From the IMG/VR virus record IMGVR_UViG_3300017767_000050, positions 1 through 35,234 of that record: 35,234 bases of DNA. One strand, given 5' to 3'. The notes below the pieces were generated by a model. The model ran no database searches, was not told the origin of the DNA, and was given only the letters and a program-made list of their open reading frames with translations. Positions 14,598-21,731 of the stretch are shown here, piece after piece (position 1 is the stretch's first letter; each line of letters opens with the position of its first letter). The DNA is from a virus. The position numbers and the translations under genes are program-made.

Positions 14598-14655
14598 AAT
14601 AATAGTAACCACAAGGGTACCCTGGGACATAGAGACTTCAAGATCAAATGCCCTC

Positions 14656-14688
14656 CCAAAATCATGGGGCACCACATGATTGTTTTGG
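14656..14688. repeat. imperfect inverted repeat over a rightward promoter
   Basis: CCAAAA-TCATG is complementary to CATGA-TTG-TTTTGG with a 3-base bulge and an 8-base loop. It overlaps the -35 of the rightward promoter at 14685-14714, so it could be an operator or an RNA hairpin. Confidence 0.45.
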
Positions 14689-14714
14689 CGGTTTTTTGTA
14701 AAAAGTTGTATAAT
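14685..14714 (+). promoter_or_regulatory. rightward sigma-70-like promoter
   Basis: TTGGCG (14685-14690), an 18-base spacer and a perfect TATAAT (14709-14714). It points towards the replication genes about 650 bases away, through the noncoding control region, so its first product may be a leader or small RNA. Confidence 0.6.
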
Positions 14715-15063
14715 GCAACAACAGATCGACTGCATTTACCACTTTTTACCGAAGGCTTGCAAACAAACCGACACAAACTAGCATTTTCTCTTGAAGCTAG
14801 CGAGAGGATCGAGACTTGCTATTCGTTCGCTCATATGATTGCACGTTAGTGCCCTCAAGATTAGAACTAATAGTCTATATGGTTTAGGGTCAGCGAGGAG
14901 AGAAAAAAATAAATCACAGACAAATCAAGCAAAACAACACTGCCCTCAGCTTTTAAGCGGGTAGTTTGTTTTGTGAAGATCCTATTGTTGTTGCGCTTGC
15001 GCATCTAAAACTAACAGTCGGTGGTTTAATTTTTTTTCGGACGGGTTGTGGTACTATTATGGC

Positions 15064-15242
15064 TCTAGGTAAAATAATTTATTTGGATCTAGGGCTTTGT
15101 CCCGACGATCTATCAAACAAATTGATTATTGTCTCTAGAGGCTGACGGAGGGAAAAGTGCAGGTGCTCCGTCACCGCTGGGCGAAGCCCACAACTTTTCA
15201 GACGAACACTGCGGGAGCGTGAGGCGTCCTCGCTGATTTTTT
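15064..15242 (+). ncRNA. candidate small RNA with H-type pseudoknot
   Basis: An extended -10 (TGGTACTAT, 15049-15057) precedes it and an intrinsic terminator ends it. In between, TGACGGAG (15143-15150) pairs perfectly with CTCCGTCA (15166-15173). The loop sequence GAAAAGT (15152-15158) pairs perfectly with ACTTTTC (15193-15199) beyond that stem, forming an H-type pseudoknot. A third hairpin TGGGC-GAA-GCCCA (15178-15190) lies in the connecting loop. It does not match any riboswitch or ribozyme consensus I could recall (checked: glutamine, HDV-like, pistol). Transcription start is a guess. Confidence 0.5.
15216..15242 (+). terminator. intrinsic terminator after the pseudoknot
   Basis: AGCG(TG)AGG-CGT-CCTCGCT forms a 7-bp stem with a 2-base bulge, followed by GA and TTTTTT (15237-15242). 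It would end a transcript upstream of the first early gene. Confidence 0.55.
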
Positions 15243-15278
15243 CTTTGTTTGTGTCAGAGGAAAGCGCGCGCCGGACAT

Positions 15279-15316
15279 GCTGAAGTTGTTTTGGAAAACA
15301 AGCTGAAGTTGTTTTG
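15279..15316. repeat. 15-bp direct repeats with internal palindrome before the early genes
   Basis: GCTGAAGTTGTTTTG occurs at 15279-15293 and 15302-15316 (period 23). The first copy and its spacer form the palindrome TTGTTTT-GG-AAAACAA (15286-15301). TTGAGA at 15314-15319 followed by TTTAGA could be the early promoter, so a regulator bound here would control it. Confidence 0.55.
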
Positions 15317-15359
15317 AGAAAAAACTGGACTTTTTTGTTTAGATTTTTAAAGTAAAGAT

Positions 15360-15659
15360 ATGATGAATATAAAACAAAAATGGGATTGGATTGTTGCGAC
15401 TGATTATAAAATAATATCTACGCACAGAACTAGAGCAAACGCAGTTAGGTTCCTCTCTGCAAAAAGGAAAATTCACGGGAAGTGTGATGTGCATTTGAAG
15501 TCTGACTGGAAAAAGAAAGAGATTGAGTCCGTTGACCCAAACTTTATTGGTGTGGACATGAAGAAGGTTATTAGTTTTGTTGATAAAAAAGAACGAATTG
15601 ACAAATTTAACAACGCTGAACAATTAAATAGAGATTTATTGAGGATAGCGTCAAAATAA
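15360..15659 (+). CDS. unknown early protein, 99 aa
   Basis: First gene of the rightward early region, starting MMNIKQKWDWIVATDYKI (ATG at 15360 or 15363). Very basic and helical, with RTRANAVRFLSAKRKIHG, ending LNRDLLRIASK; it could bind nucleic acid. No Shine-Dalgarno is seen; the leader is A/T-rich. Family unknown. Confidence 0.65.
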   Translation: MMNIKQKWDWIVATDYKIISTHRTRANAVRFLSAKRKIHGKCDVHLKSDWKKKEIESVDPNFIGVDMKKVISFVDKKERIDKFNNAEQLNRDLLRIASK

Positions 15660-15661
15660 AC

Positions 15662-15787
15662 ATGAAAACAAGGAGAGAACGAATGAGAGAGATTGAGAAA
15701 GAGAGAAGAATTGCATCAATTTGTGAAGTGGTTTTAGTTCTTTTTATTATTGTCTTGACAGCGTTTTTGATTGGAAGTATAATTTAA
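15662..15787 (+). CDS. single-span membrane protein, 41 aa
   Basis: A short frame, MKTRRERMREIEKERRIASI, followed by a hydrophobic helix (VVLVLFIIVLTAFLIG) and stop. The charged basic head then C-terminal helix suggests N-in topology in the inner membrane. It starts two bases after the preceding stop and ends six before the next start. A host-membrane or superinfection-type early function is possible but not shown. Confidence 0.6.
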   Translation: MKTRRERMREIEKERRIASICEVVLVLFIIVLTAFLIGSII

Positions 15788-15793
15788 TTTAAA

Positions 15794-16108
15794 ATGAAGA
15801 AACAAGAAGAGTTTTACAAAGAAAACAGGGACATCGACCCATTGGGTGACATAATTGGAAAGATATCATCGTTTGCCCCAGAGATAGGAAGTCAAAGGTT
15901 GGTTGGAAAGGTTATTAAAAAAGGTCCCACTCATTATGACCACGGGTACATGGTTCCAGATTGTTCTCTTACGGTAGAAGGTAGAAGTGGAAGAAGGATG
16001 TACTTAGAGTCTTACATATGTTCTCATGTTTATTTATTTGACTCTTACCTTGAGGCCGATAAGTTTAATAAAAATGGGTGGAAGTTGTCTAGAACACTGA
16101 TAAAGTAA
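15794..16108 (+). CDS. unknown early protein, 104 aa
   Basis: Begins MKKQEEFYKENRDIDPLGDI, with a beta-rich middle (LVGKVIKKGPTHYDHGYMV) and aromatic segments (LESYICSHVYLFDSYLEAD). No motif recognised. It lies between the small membrane protein and the primase-helicase in the early transcript. Confidence 0.65.
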   Translation: MKKQEEFYKENRDIDPLGDIIGKISSFAPEIGSQRLVGKVIKKGPTHYDHGYMVPDCSLTVEGRSGRRMYLESYICSHVYLFDSYLEADKFNKNGWKLSRTLIK

Positions 16109-16128
16109 CGATTATCTGCCCTTAACAA

Positions 16129-16156
16129 TAAAACCAAATAAAACCAAATAAAAACA
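16129..16156 (+). promoter_or_regulatory. A-rich repeated translation leader before the primase
   Basis: AAATAAAACC is repeated between 16129 and 16152, just before the ATG, with no GGAG-like site. The similar ACCAAATAAAA (20129-20138) and ACCAAAATAAAA (17956-17967) lie in front of two other early genes. It may aid start selection by an A-rich unstructured leader. Confidence 0.4.
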
Positions 16157-17956
16157 ATGGCTACTCCTGAAGAGTTAAACAGAGAATTATCGTCCAACAT
16201 AGAGCTTGTTATGAGGAATTATTTTCCTTTGGCTAAAAAGCGTGGAGCTGCTTACAGCATGGGGGACCTAGATGGTTCCGAGGGTAGCTCAACCGGAGTG
16301 TATCGCGGTTCTGGCGGGGTGTACTTGGCTAAGGATAATGCAACCGGAGAATGCACGAACATTCTCAACTTAATGAGTCGCAAGTTTTCCTCTTGGGCCG
16401 AGACACACGACGAGTGTAGGAAACTTTGTGGCATTGTAGACGTTAAACCCATAATGGTGTCTGAGAAGCCACAGGAGCCCTCTCAGGATCATTTGGGTGC
16501 AATCAGGGGTACAGACACCTTTAGGTACCTAAACGCCTTCAGGGGGCTCTCAGAGTCCACATTGATGAAATACGAAGTTCGGACTCATAAACGCAATAGC
16601 CGACACAACGAAAACTTTTGGGCTGCTAAGTTTTACGATCCCAGTGGTGACTTAGTCATGATAAAGAGCACTGGAATAAACAAAACAGACAGGGACAAAA
16701 AGGACATTTGGTCTACCGCTGCTTACTCTACTCTTTGGAACTGGAACATTTGTGACGCAAACACAAGGAGCATTGCGATTTGCGAAGGCGAGATTGACGC
16801 CATGTCCTTCTATGAATTGGGTGCAACGGTTCCTTGTTTGTCGGTACCTAGCGGTTGCTCCAACTTGGGATGGATAGAGAATGATTTTGAGGCCTTAGAA
16901 AGGTTTGAGAATATTTACTTGGCATTTGACAATGATACCGCTGGAGAAAAGGCAAGTAGAGAGGTGGCCAAAAGGCTAGGAATAACTAGATGCAAGAGAA
17001 TCGAGATACCAGCTCAGTTCAATGACATTAACGAAATGCTTGTCGCCCAACATAATGTTGATGTTGACAAATTGTTTGAGAGTGCATCGACATACGACCC
17101 CAAACAACTTCGTTCGGTAGACGACATGGAGTTCGACATCTCTATGGAGATTGATCGACACGAGACCGAAGAGGAAAGTAATCCATTTCTTTGGCCCGAG
17201 CTTAAGTACCGTCATCGCCACGGGGAGCTGACCGTTGTGGGAGGTTACCCAGGTCACGGCAAAAGCCAGTGGGTGTATCAAAGTACCTTAAACGAGATTA
17301 TGAACAATCATAGAAAGGCTTGCATAGCTTCGTTTGAGATTCCTGCAAAGAGTATGTTGTTTAACATGATGTGGATGAACTCAGGCAGAAGGCCCACGAT
17401 GGAAACATTCAGGCATCAAATGAAGGACTTTGTTGGCAGCACTTGGTTTATTGAGGGACAAGAAGGAAGCACTACAACGTGGAACTCACTTAAAGATGAC
17501 TTTCTTTACGCCCACAAGCGTTATGGTTGCGACTTTTTCGTGGTTGATGCGTTAATGCACATATCCAACAAGGATGATTACAGCGGCCAAGAAAAGATAG
17601 CAAAGCAAGCGGCTAAGTTTTGCGTCGATCATGACGTAACAATATTGATGATTTGCCACTGCGATGCCAAAAAGGCTGGTAGCGGTCACGTTCCAGAACT
17701 AGAGGATATTCTGGGGGGACAAGGTATTGGTGCAGCTTGTCATGCAGCGGTTATGCTTTGGCGTAACAAAGAAAAGGAAAAGAAAATAGAGTCTGGAGAA
17801 GACTTGGAAAAGTGGGAGGATGCTCCAGATGGAAAATTCTATGTACCCAAACAGCGAGCCAACGGCATTACGATTTATCGTGACATTTGGTTTGACAAGA
17901 GGACGAGAAGGTTTAGCGTAGAACAAATGACTTATCCCGAAGTAATGGGATTTTAA
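16157..17956 (+). CDS. DNA primase-helicase (T7 gp4-type)
   Basis: The 599-aa replicative enzyme combines a TOPRIM primase and a RecA-fold DnaB-type helicase. TOPRIM motifs are ICEGEIDAMS (208-217, catalytic Glu) and AFDNDTAGE (256-264). The helicase shows GYPGHGKS (Walker A, 363-370), FFVVDALMHI (Walker B, 460-469), ICHCDAK (499-505) and GGQGIGAACHA (520-530). The N-terminal 100 residues have the position of the T7 gp4 zinc module but lack paired Cys motifs. It would unwind the fork and lay primers. The leader repeats AAATAAAACC rather than a Shine-Dalgarno. Confidence 0.92.
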   Translation: MATPEELNRELSSNIELVMRNYFPLAKKRGAAYSMGDLDGSEGSSTGVYRGSGGVYLAKDNATGECTNILNLMSRKFSSWAETHDECRKLCGIVDVKPIMVSEKPQEPSQDHLGAIRGTDTFRYLNAFRGLSESTLMKYEVRTHKRNSRHNENFWAAKFYDPSGDLVMIKSTGINKTDRDKKDIWSTAAYSTLWNWNICDANTRSIAICEGEIDAMSFYELGATVPCLSVPSGCSNLGWIENDFEALERFENIYLAFDNDTAGEKASREVAKRLGITRCKRIEIPAQFNDINEMLVAQHNVDVDKLFESASTYDPKQLRSVDDMEFDISMEIDRHETEEESNPFLWPELKYRHRHGELTVVGGYPGHGKSQWVYQSTLNEIMNNHRKACIASFEIPAKSMLFNMMWMNSGRRPTMETFRHQMKDFVGSTWFIEGQEGSTTTWNSLKDDFLYAHKRYGCDFFVVDALMHISNKDDYSGQEKIAKQAAKFCVDHDVTILMICHCDAKKAGSGHVPELEDILGGQGIGAACHAAVMLWRNKEKEKKIESGEDLEKWEDAPDGKFYVPKQRANGITIYRDIWFDKRTRRFSVEQMTYPEVMGF

Positions 17957-17969
17957 CCAAAATAAAATA

Positions 17970-18689
17970 ATGACAGACACAAAGTATTACGAGAAGAAGC
18001 AGGACGGCGTCCTCTTCGCAAGAGCATCAAAGGATATTGAAAATCCTGCATCACACGGGGCGATAGAGCGTCAGTGGAACTTCAAGGGTAAATCGGGTTC
18101 AACTTGGGGTTGGGCTGCACGCGGCATAGAGGGGCTAATAGAAAGTGCGTTTGTTTCCGACTTTGGGGATGACGTTTACTTCAACGTTGGCCTACAGCAA
18201 CCCAATGGAGCAGTAGCTGTCTTTAAGAACAAACTATACACTGATACCTTTCAGTTGGTGCAGGCCTTTAGAAATATTGACCTAGACAAGCCCTTGAGGG
18301 TAGAAGCGTTTGTGAACTCAAGAGGTGCCTACACTAACAAGGATGGCATTTCAGTTGTTCCTGCCGCAATCAAACTATTGCAAGAAGGCAAACAAGTTCC
18401 TTGGGTGTTCAATAGGAACAAGGAGGAAAAGCGTTGGTGTGGTCCAGACGGCGTTGATGACATGCCAGAGATTCAACGCAAGAGCAGCATGGGCCGTGTC
18501 AAGTATGACAAAAGCGAGCAGCAAGATTTCATGGAAAAGGAAATCGAGGTTTTTATCGACCGAGTTAGCGAGATAGAGTGGGAAAGAAAGGAGAATCGCC
18601 CTAAGACTGCTAATGAAATAGCAGCCAGTCACCGAATCGAGGTTGCGATTGATACTGACATTTCAGAGGTAAACGGAGAGCCTTTTTAA
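17970..18689 (+). CDS. probable single-stranded DNA-binding protein
   Basis: 239-aa protein directly after the primase-helicase (13-base gap). It has a beta-rich core with aromatic strands (RQWNFKGKSGSTWGWAARG, YFNVGLQQPNG), a Lys/Arg-rich middle and an acidic C-terminal tail ending EVNGEPF. This resembles the acidic tail ending in Phe that phage gp2.5-type and bacterial SSBs use to recruit partners. DUF2815/gp2.5-like identity is inferred from these traits and from position between helicase and nuclease; the family match is not certain. Confidence 0.6.
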   Translation: MTDTKYYEKKQDGVLFARASKDIENPASHGAIERQWNFKGKSGSTWGWAARGIEGLIESAFVSDFGDDVYFNVGLQQPNGAVAVFKNKLYTDTFQLVQAFRNIDLDKPLRVEAFVNSRGAYTNKDGISVVPAAIKLLQEGKQVPWVFNRNKEEKRWCGPDGVDDMPEIQRKSSMGRVKYDKSEQQDFMEKEIEVFIDRVSEIEWERKENRPKTANEIAASHRIEVAIDTDISEVNGEPF

Positions 18690-18690
18690 G

Positions 18691-19431
18691 GTGAGTCATT
18701 TCTACAAGATTAATGAAGACGACACTGTTGAGTTAAGCAGTGTCGTCTCTACTCCTGCTAAAGCAAGGAAAGCCACTGGCAAACACGTAGCTTCGATTAC
18801 TACTAAGCTAGAGGTAATGCCTTCGTTTCTTGATGAATGGAAAATCATGAAGATGCACGAGATCGTCAGCGAAAACCAAGGCATATCTCTTGGTGACGCT
18901 AAAGAGGCTATGTGGGGGAAAAGACTTAGCCCTAGCGGGGAATTATTATCTTCCTCTGAGTTTGGTACAAGGTGCCACAAGGCTCTTGAAGACGCATTGA
19001 ACGGAAGCGACTTTGACCCTAATTGGACTGATTATGTTTTTCCGTTTTTGTCGTACATAGACGGTAAAAACATTAAAACATTGTCCACCGAGCTTGTAGT
19101 TGCTGATGACGCACTCAATACTGCTGGAACAATTGACTTAGTTGTGGAACTCCCAGACGGTAAGATCGCGATCATGGACTTCAAGACAAGGGAGGGGAAA
19201 GGCGATCTAAAGTCCAAGGCATATCCTAAGGATGCAGCCCAGCTTTCAGCTTGTTCTGCAATTTACAGCCGAAAACACGATTTGGGGTATCAGCCAAAAA
19301 TTTACAGTGCATTGATTGATGCCGTAACCGCAGAGCTATTCGTTAAGGAGTGGACTCATGAAGCCCAACTCAAGGGGTTATCTAACTTTGTGGCATGTAG
19401 TAATTTTTACGACGCAATTAACGGGTTATAA
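18691..19431 (+). CDS. PD-(D/E)XK exonuclease (RecB/Cas4-like)
   Basis: The 246-aa nuclease has the RecB-family motif set: FGTRCHKALEDAL (91-103, His96), TAGTIDLVVELP (144-155, D149), the catalytic IMDFKTR (161-167, D163/K165) and QLSACSAIY (184-192, the motif-IV Gln). This is the T7 gp6/RecB-type role in primer removal, recombination or host DNA breakdown. Translation apparently starts at GTG (18691), one base after the SSB stop, with AAGGTGAG context; the first internal ATG (residue 43) would leave the motifs intact but shorten the N-terminus. Confidence 0.85.
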   Translation: MSHFYKINEDDTVELSSVVSTPAKARKATGKHVASITTKLEVMPSFLDEWKIMKMHEIVSENQGISLGDAKEAMWGKRLSPSGELLSSSEFGTRCHKALEDALNGSDFDPNWTDYVFPFLSYIDGKNIKTLSTELVVADDALNTAGTIDLVVELPDGKIAIMDFKTREGKGDLKSKAYPKDAAQLSACSAIYSRKHDLGYQPKIYSALIDAVTAELFVKEWTHEAQLKGLSNFVACSNFYDAINGL

Positions 19432-19437
19432 TAATGT

Positions 19438-19635
19438 ATGATTGTTGTATCCGCAAAGATTAGTCTTCCAGATTCCTTGGCATACAAGCTAACCAAATCA
19501 GACCTTAGGAGAAGAGATGTTAATTTAATTTCACTAGATTGGTCAGACACTAGAAGAATGGAAAAGGGCGACACACCTATACTTGATGACAAGAGGGGTT
19601 GCTACGTTAGGGAAACCTACGGGAACGATAAGTAG
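19438..19635 (+). CDS. unknown replication-region protein, 65 aa
   Basis: Begins MIVVSAKISLPDSLAYKLTK and is beta-rich with a basic middle (SDLRRRDVNLISLDWSD). It is separated from the exonuclease by 6 bases and from endonuclease VII by 2. Probably a small early protein; no family known to me. Confidence 0.6.
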   Translation: MIVVSAKISLPDSLAYKLTKSDLRRRDVNLISLDWSDTRRMEKGDTPILDDKRGCYVRETYGNDK

Positions 19636-19637
19636 TC

Positions 19638-20135
19638 ATGAGAAAGCTAAAACAGTCAGAAATAAAAGCATATCGAGAAGAAATGCTTGAAGAGCAAAAT
19701 GGTAAGTGTGCGTTTTGCGGAGAAGACTGTGAGAAGCCTTGTCTTGACCACGCTCACCTACCGCCTTGGAAAGACAAAGTTCGTGGGGTTATTTGTAATT
19801 GGTGCAACATCGCCATAGGCAAACTAGAAAACGCTAGAGTCAGGACAGGCACCAGTTGGGAAATGTTTGAGAAATCTTTTCCTGATGTCCATCATTACAT
19901 TTGGCACTATAGCGAGGAACGACCTTGGTCAGAGATGGGGTACGAAGACGCTGACTGGCACCCTTCTAAAAGAAAGTCAGAGGTGACTGCATTTAGCAAA
20001 TTGCATGCAGGCGAACAACTGGACGTGCTAAAACAAATGGGTGCTGATTTGAAGTTTGCCTTGGATCATGAAATTGCTTCAAACAAAGACTTTAGGATCA
20101 AACTTTTTAAAAAACTTAACAACAAAACCAAATAA
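19638..20135 (+). CDS. recombination endonuclease VII (HNH-type)
   Basis: 165-aa nuclease with the endonuclease VII core: GKCAFCGED (C24, C27), CLDHAHLPP (D37, H38, H40), KVRGVICNWCNIAIG (C53, C56, N57). The four Cys bind zinc, and the D-H-x-H and the N form the beta-beta-alpha metal active site. It would cut branched DNA (junctions, heteroduplex loops) before packaging. The C-terminal third is helical, as in the T4 protein. Confidence 0.88.
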   Translation: MRKLKQSEIKAYREEMLEEQNGKCAFCGEDCEKPCLDHAHLPPWKDKVRGVICNWCNIAIGKLENARVRTGTSWEMFEKSFPDVHHYIWHYSEERPWSEMGYEDADWHPSKRKSEVTAFSKLHAGEQLDVLKQMGADLKFALDHEIASNKDFRIKLFKKLNNKTK

Positions 20136-20163
20136 AAACTTAATCCCCAAACCCATATTTAAC

Positions 20164-20835
20164 ATGAGAGTTTTAGTCATTGGAGATACCCATGCACCCG
20201 CCATGCACCCCAAATACATCTCATTTTTAAAAAAAATAGAACGAAAATACAACTGCAATCGAGTTGTTCACATTGGGGATTTAGTAGACTGGAGTGCAAT
20301 TAGCTTTCACGAGAAAGACCCATCAATGCCAGGAGCCGTGGAGGAGTACAAAACAGCTCGTAAGCAAGTGAGTAAAATCCACAAAGCGTTTCCCAAGGTT
20401 GATTACATGATTGGGAACCACAGTGATCTTCCAGCCCGAAAGGCAGCTTTAGTTGGTTTACCTACCGAAGTTATGATTCCCTTTAAGAAACTATGGGGAC
20501 TAGATGGATGGAAAATACATGAACGGTTTTCGGATCTAAGACTAGACAACGTAATTTATCGTCATGGAGACAAGGGGAAGGGTGGTCAACGTCTAGCTGC
20601 ACTTTCAAACGCTAAGGACGAACATTGCTCTTTGGTACAAGGACATTATCATAGTCAGTTTGGAATAGAGTTTGCAGCTAATCACGATAGGGCCATATGG
20701 GGTATGCAAGTGGGTTGCGGAGTTTCCCCGAACCATCCATCTATGAGATATTCTAGGGTTTATTCTCAACGTCCACTTCTGGGATGCGGAGTAGTAATAA
20801 ACGGAGAACCATGTACAGAAAGAATGTTCTTATGA
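20164..20835 (+). CDS. calcineurin-like metallophosphoesterase
   Basis: 223-aa enzyme with all metal-binding motifs in order: IGDTHA (6-11), GDLVDW (38-43), IGNHSD (83-88), YRHGDKG (132-138) and GHYHS (160-164). They bind two metal ions and hydrolyse phosphomono- or diesters. The start at 20164 (MRVLVIGDTH) is chosen because an upstream in-frame ATG would overlap endonuclease VII by 80 bases. Placement in the replication block suggests action on nucleotides or DNA ends; substrate unknown. Confidence 0.88.
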   Translation: MRVLVIGDTHAPAMHPKYISFLKKIERKYNCNRVVHIGDLVDWSAISFHEKDPSMPGAVEEYKTARKQVSKIHKAFPKVDYMIGNHSDLPARKAALVGLPTEVMIPFKKLWGLDGWKIHERFSDLRLDNVIYRHGDKGKGGQRLAALSNAKDEHCSLVQGHYHSQFGIEFAANHDRAIWGMQVGCGVSPNHPSMRYSRVYSQRPLLGCGVVINGEPCTERMFL

Positions 20836-21131
20836 TCAACCTACCGAAAGACGCTCAAGAGAGAAAAGCTTGTCCTGTTTGGAGTGGCTTTATGAAATAC
20901 TTTCCCAACGCCATGATTGCCGTTTCTAGGTTGTCTAAAATGGGGAACGACCAACACCACCCAGGAACTCCGTTGCATTGGGACAAGGACAAAAGCAAGG
21001 ACGACATGGATGCCCTTATGCGTCACGCACTAGAAGGTCACCATGAGGCTGTAGCTTGGAGAGCAATGGCAAACCTAGAGAGAGAACTACTCAACGGATA
21101 CAAGGTAAAGTCATGGGAGAAGAAACCTTAA
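20832..21131 (+). CDS. dATP/dGTP diphosphohydrolase-like protein (DUF5664)
   Basis: 99-aa protein beginning MINLPKDAQERKACPVWSGF, with HHPGTPLHWDKDKSKDDMDALMRHALEG (from about residue 37). This resembles the phage domain called dATP/dGTP diphosphohydrolase N-terminal. The conserved His/Asp/Lys could coordinate metal for nucleotide hydrolysis. Start at 20832 overlaps the phosphoesterase stop as ATGA. It would remodel the dNTP pool during replication; activity is inferred from family name only. Confidence 0.7.
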   Translation: MINLPKDAQERKACPVWSGFMKYFPNAMIAVSRLSKMGNDQHHPGTPLHWDKDKSKDDMDALMRHALEGHHEAVAWRAMANLERELLNGYKVKSWEKKP

Positions 21132-21481
21132 TTAGGTTATCGGGTCACCTAGGATACGACATAGGGTCTATTCGAAGTCGAAATAGATCAGAACCCCTTG
21201 CTACCTGTCGCAAGGCGTTGATGTCTTACATGAGTCAGATTCACCACATATTTGACTTGGCCAAATTATTTGAAAGAACTAGGGGGAACATAAACAAACA
21301 TAAGAATTGCCACGAAGACAGCTATGAGTGTGATCTGATTTACAAAGAGTGTTACGACATCCTTGTTGAGAACGAGCTTCCAAATAAATATTATTGCAAA
21401 GAAGATAATGAAATCGACACAGGTGAAGTAGAAGAGTTGGCCTTGAGGATACTTAAGTTTTTAATTTCTAGGAAAAAATAA
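21113..21481 (+). CDS. DnaA domain-IV-like DNA-binding protein, 122 aa
   Basis: Starts MGEETLIRLSGHLGYD inside the preceding gene's end. Residues 18-66 resemble the DnaA C-terminal DNA-binding domain: SIRSRNRSEPLATCRKALMS aligns with the R-S-R-x-R...A-R-x-x-x-M helix, then a helix HIFDLAKLFERTRGNI, then NKHKNCH in place of the R-D-H-S-T-V-x-H signature. No AAA+ part is present. It could bind DnaA-box-like sites in the phage origin or control host initiation. Similarity is by eye and moderate. Confidence 0.5.
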   Translation: MGEETLIRLSGHLGYDIGSIRSRNRSEPLATCRKALMSYMSQIHHIFDLAKLFERTRGNINKHKNCHEDSYECDLIYKECYDILVENELPNKYYCKEDNEIDTGEVEELALRILKFLISRKK

Positions 21482-21598
21482 TTACTTGACCAAAGATAAT
21501 TTACCATCATGATTGGTTGTGGGTAAGCGAAACAGTAATGTTAGCAGGGGCTAGATTCGTCCTTTATTGAATCCCAATAGTATGATCAACATGTGTCG

Positions 21599-21630
21599 AA
21601 GGGGGACCCCCCATTGGGTCCCCCTTTTTT
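21599..21630 (+). terminator. strong intrinsic terminator of the early operon
   Basis: AAGGGGGACCC pairs perfectly over 11 bp with GGGTCCCCCTT around a CCCATT loop, followed by TTTTTT. It lies 118 bases after the last early gene. Confidence 0.9.
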
Positions 21631-21705
21631 GTGTCTAACTACCCCTCACAGCCCCTCTAGGGGTCCTTGGGGGTCATACCCATACCAAGGTATTAGTCCG
21701 AGCAC

Positions 21706-21726
21706 AAAAGCCCCTTCAGCGGGCTT
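21706..21726 (-). terminator. intrinsic terminator of the leftward virion operon
   Basis: On the minus strand AAGCCC-GCTGAAG-GGGCTT followed by TTTG lies just beyond the stop of the giant internal protein. It ends the long late transcript. Confidence 0.65.
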
Positions 21727-21731
21727 AGAAA

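Larger units (their letters stand above)
14598..15359. other. divergent control region and candidate replication origin
   Basis: No convincing gene. It contains divergent promoters, a small palindrome ATTAG-AA-CTAAT (14860-14871), and a 10-base inverted pair TCAGCGAGGA (14890-14899) / TCCTCGCTGA (15227-15236). It also holds the pseudoknot RNA, the GCGAAGC mini-hairpin sequence (15181-15187) and direct repeats before the first early gene. The density of repeats, the divergent transcription and the position beside the primase genes are what one expects for an origin; that is inference. Confidence 0.5.
21482..21731. other. convergent intergenic region with terminators
   Basis: Between the rightward early genes and the leftward virion genes. 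It holds one strong terminator for each direction and a compound hairpin (CCTTGG...CCAAGG with inner GGGT-CAT-ACCC, 21665-21690). No gene seen. Confidence 0.7.

Noticed and set aside
14664-14849. 61-aa plus-strand frame
   Set aside because: Contains the TATAAT promoter box within it and has no start signal; better explained as control DNA.
15143-15199. Glutamine riboswitch, HDV-like or pistol ribozyme
   Set aside because: The glutamine riboswitch was considered because of the amide-metabolism genes. None of these consensus sequences, as remembered, fits the helix order and loop sequences.
20056-20163. Longer N-terminus for the phosphoesterase
   Set aside because: Would overlap endonuclease VII by 80 bases and add residues before the GDTH motif that the family lacks; ATG at 20164 fits.
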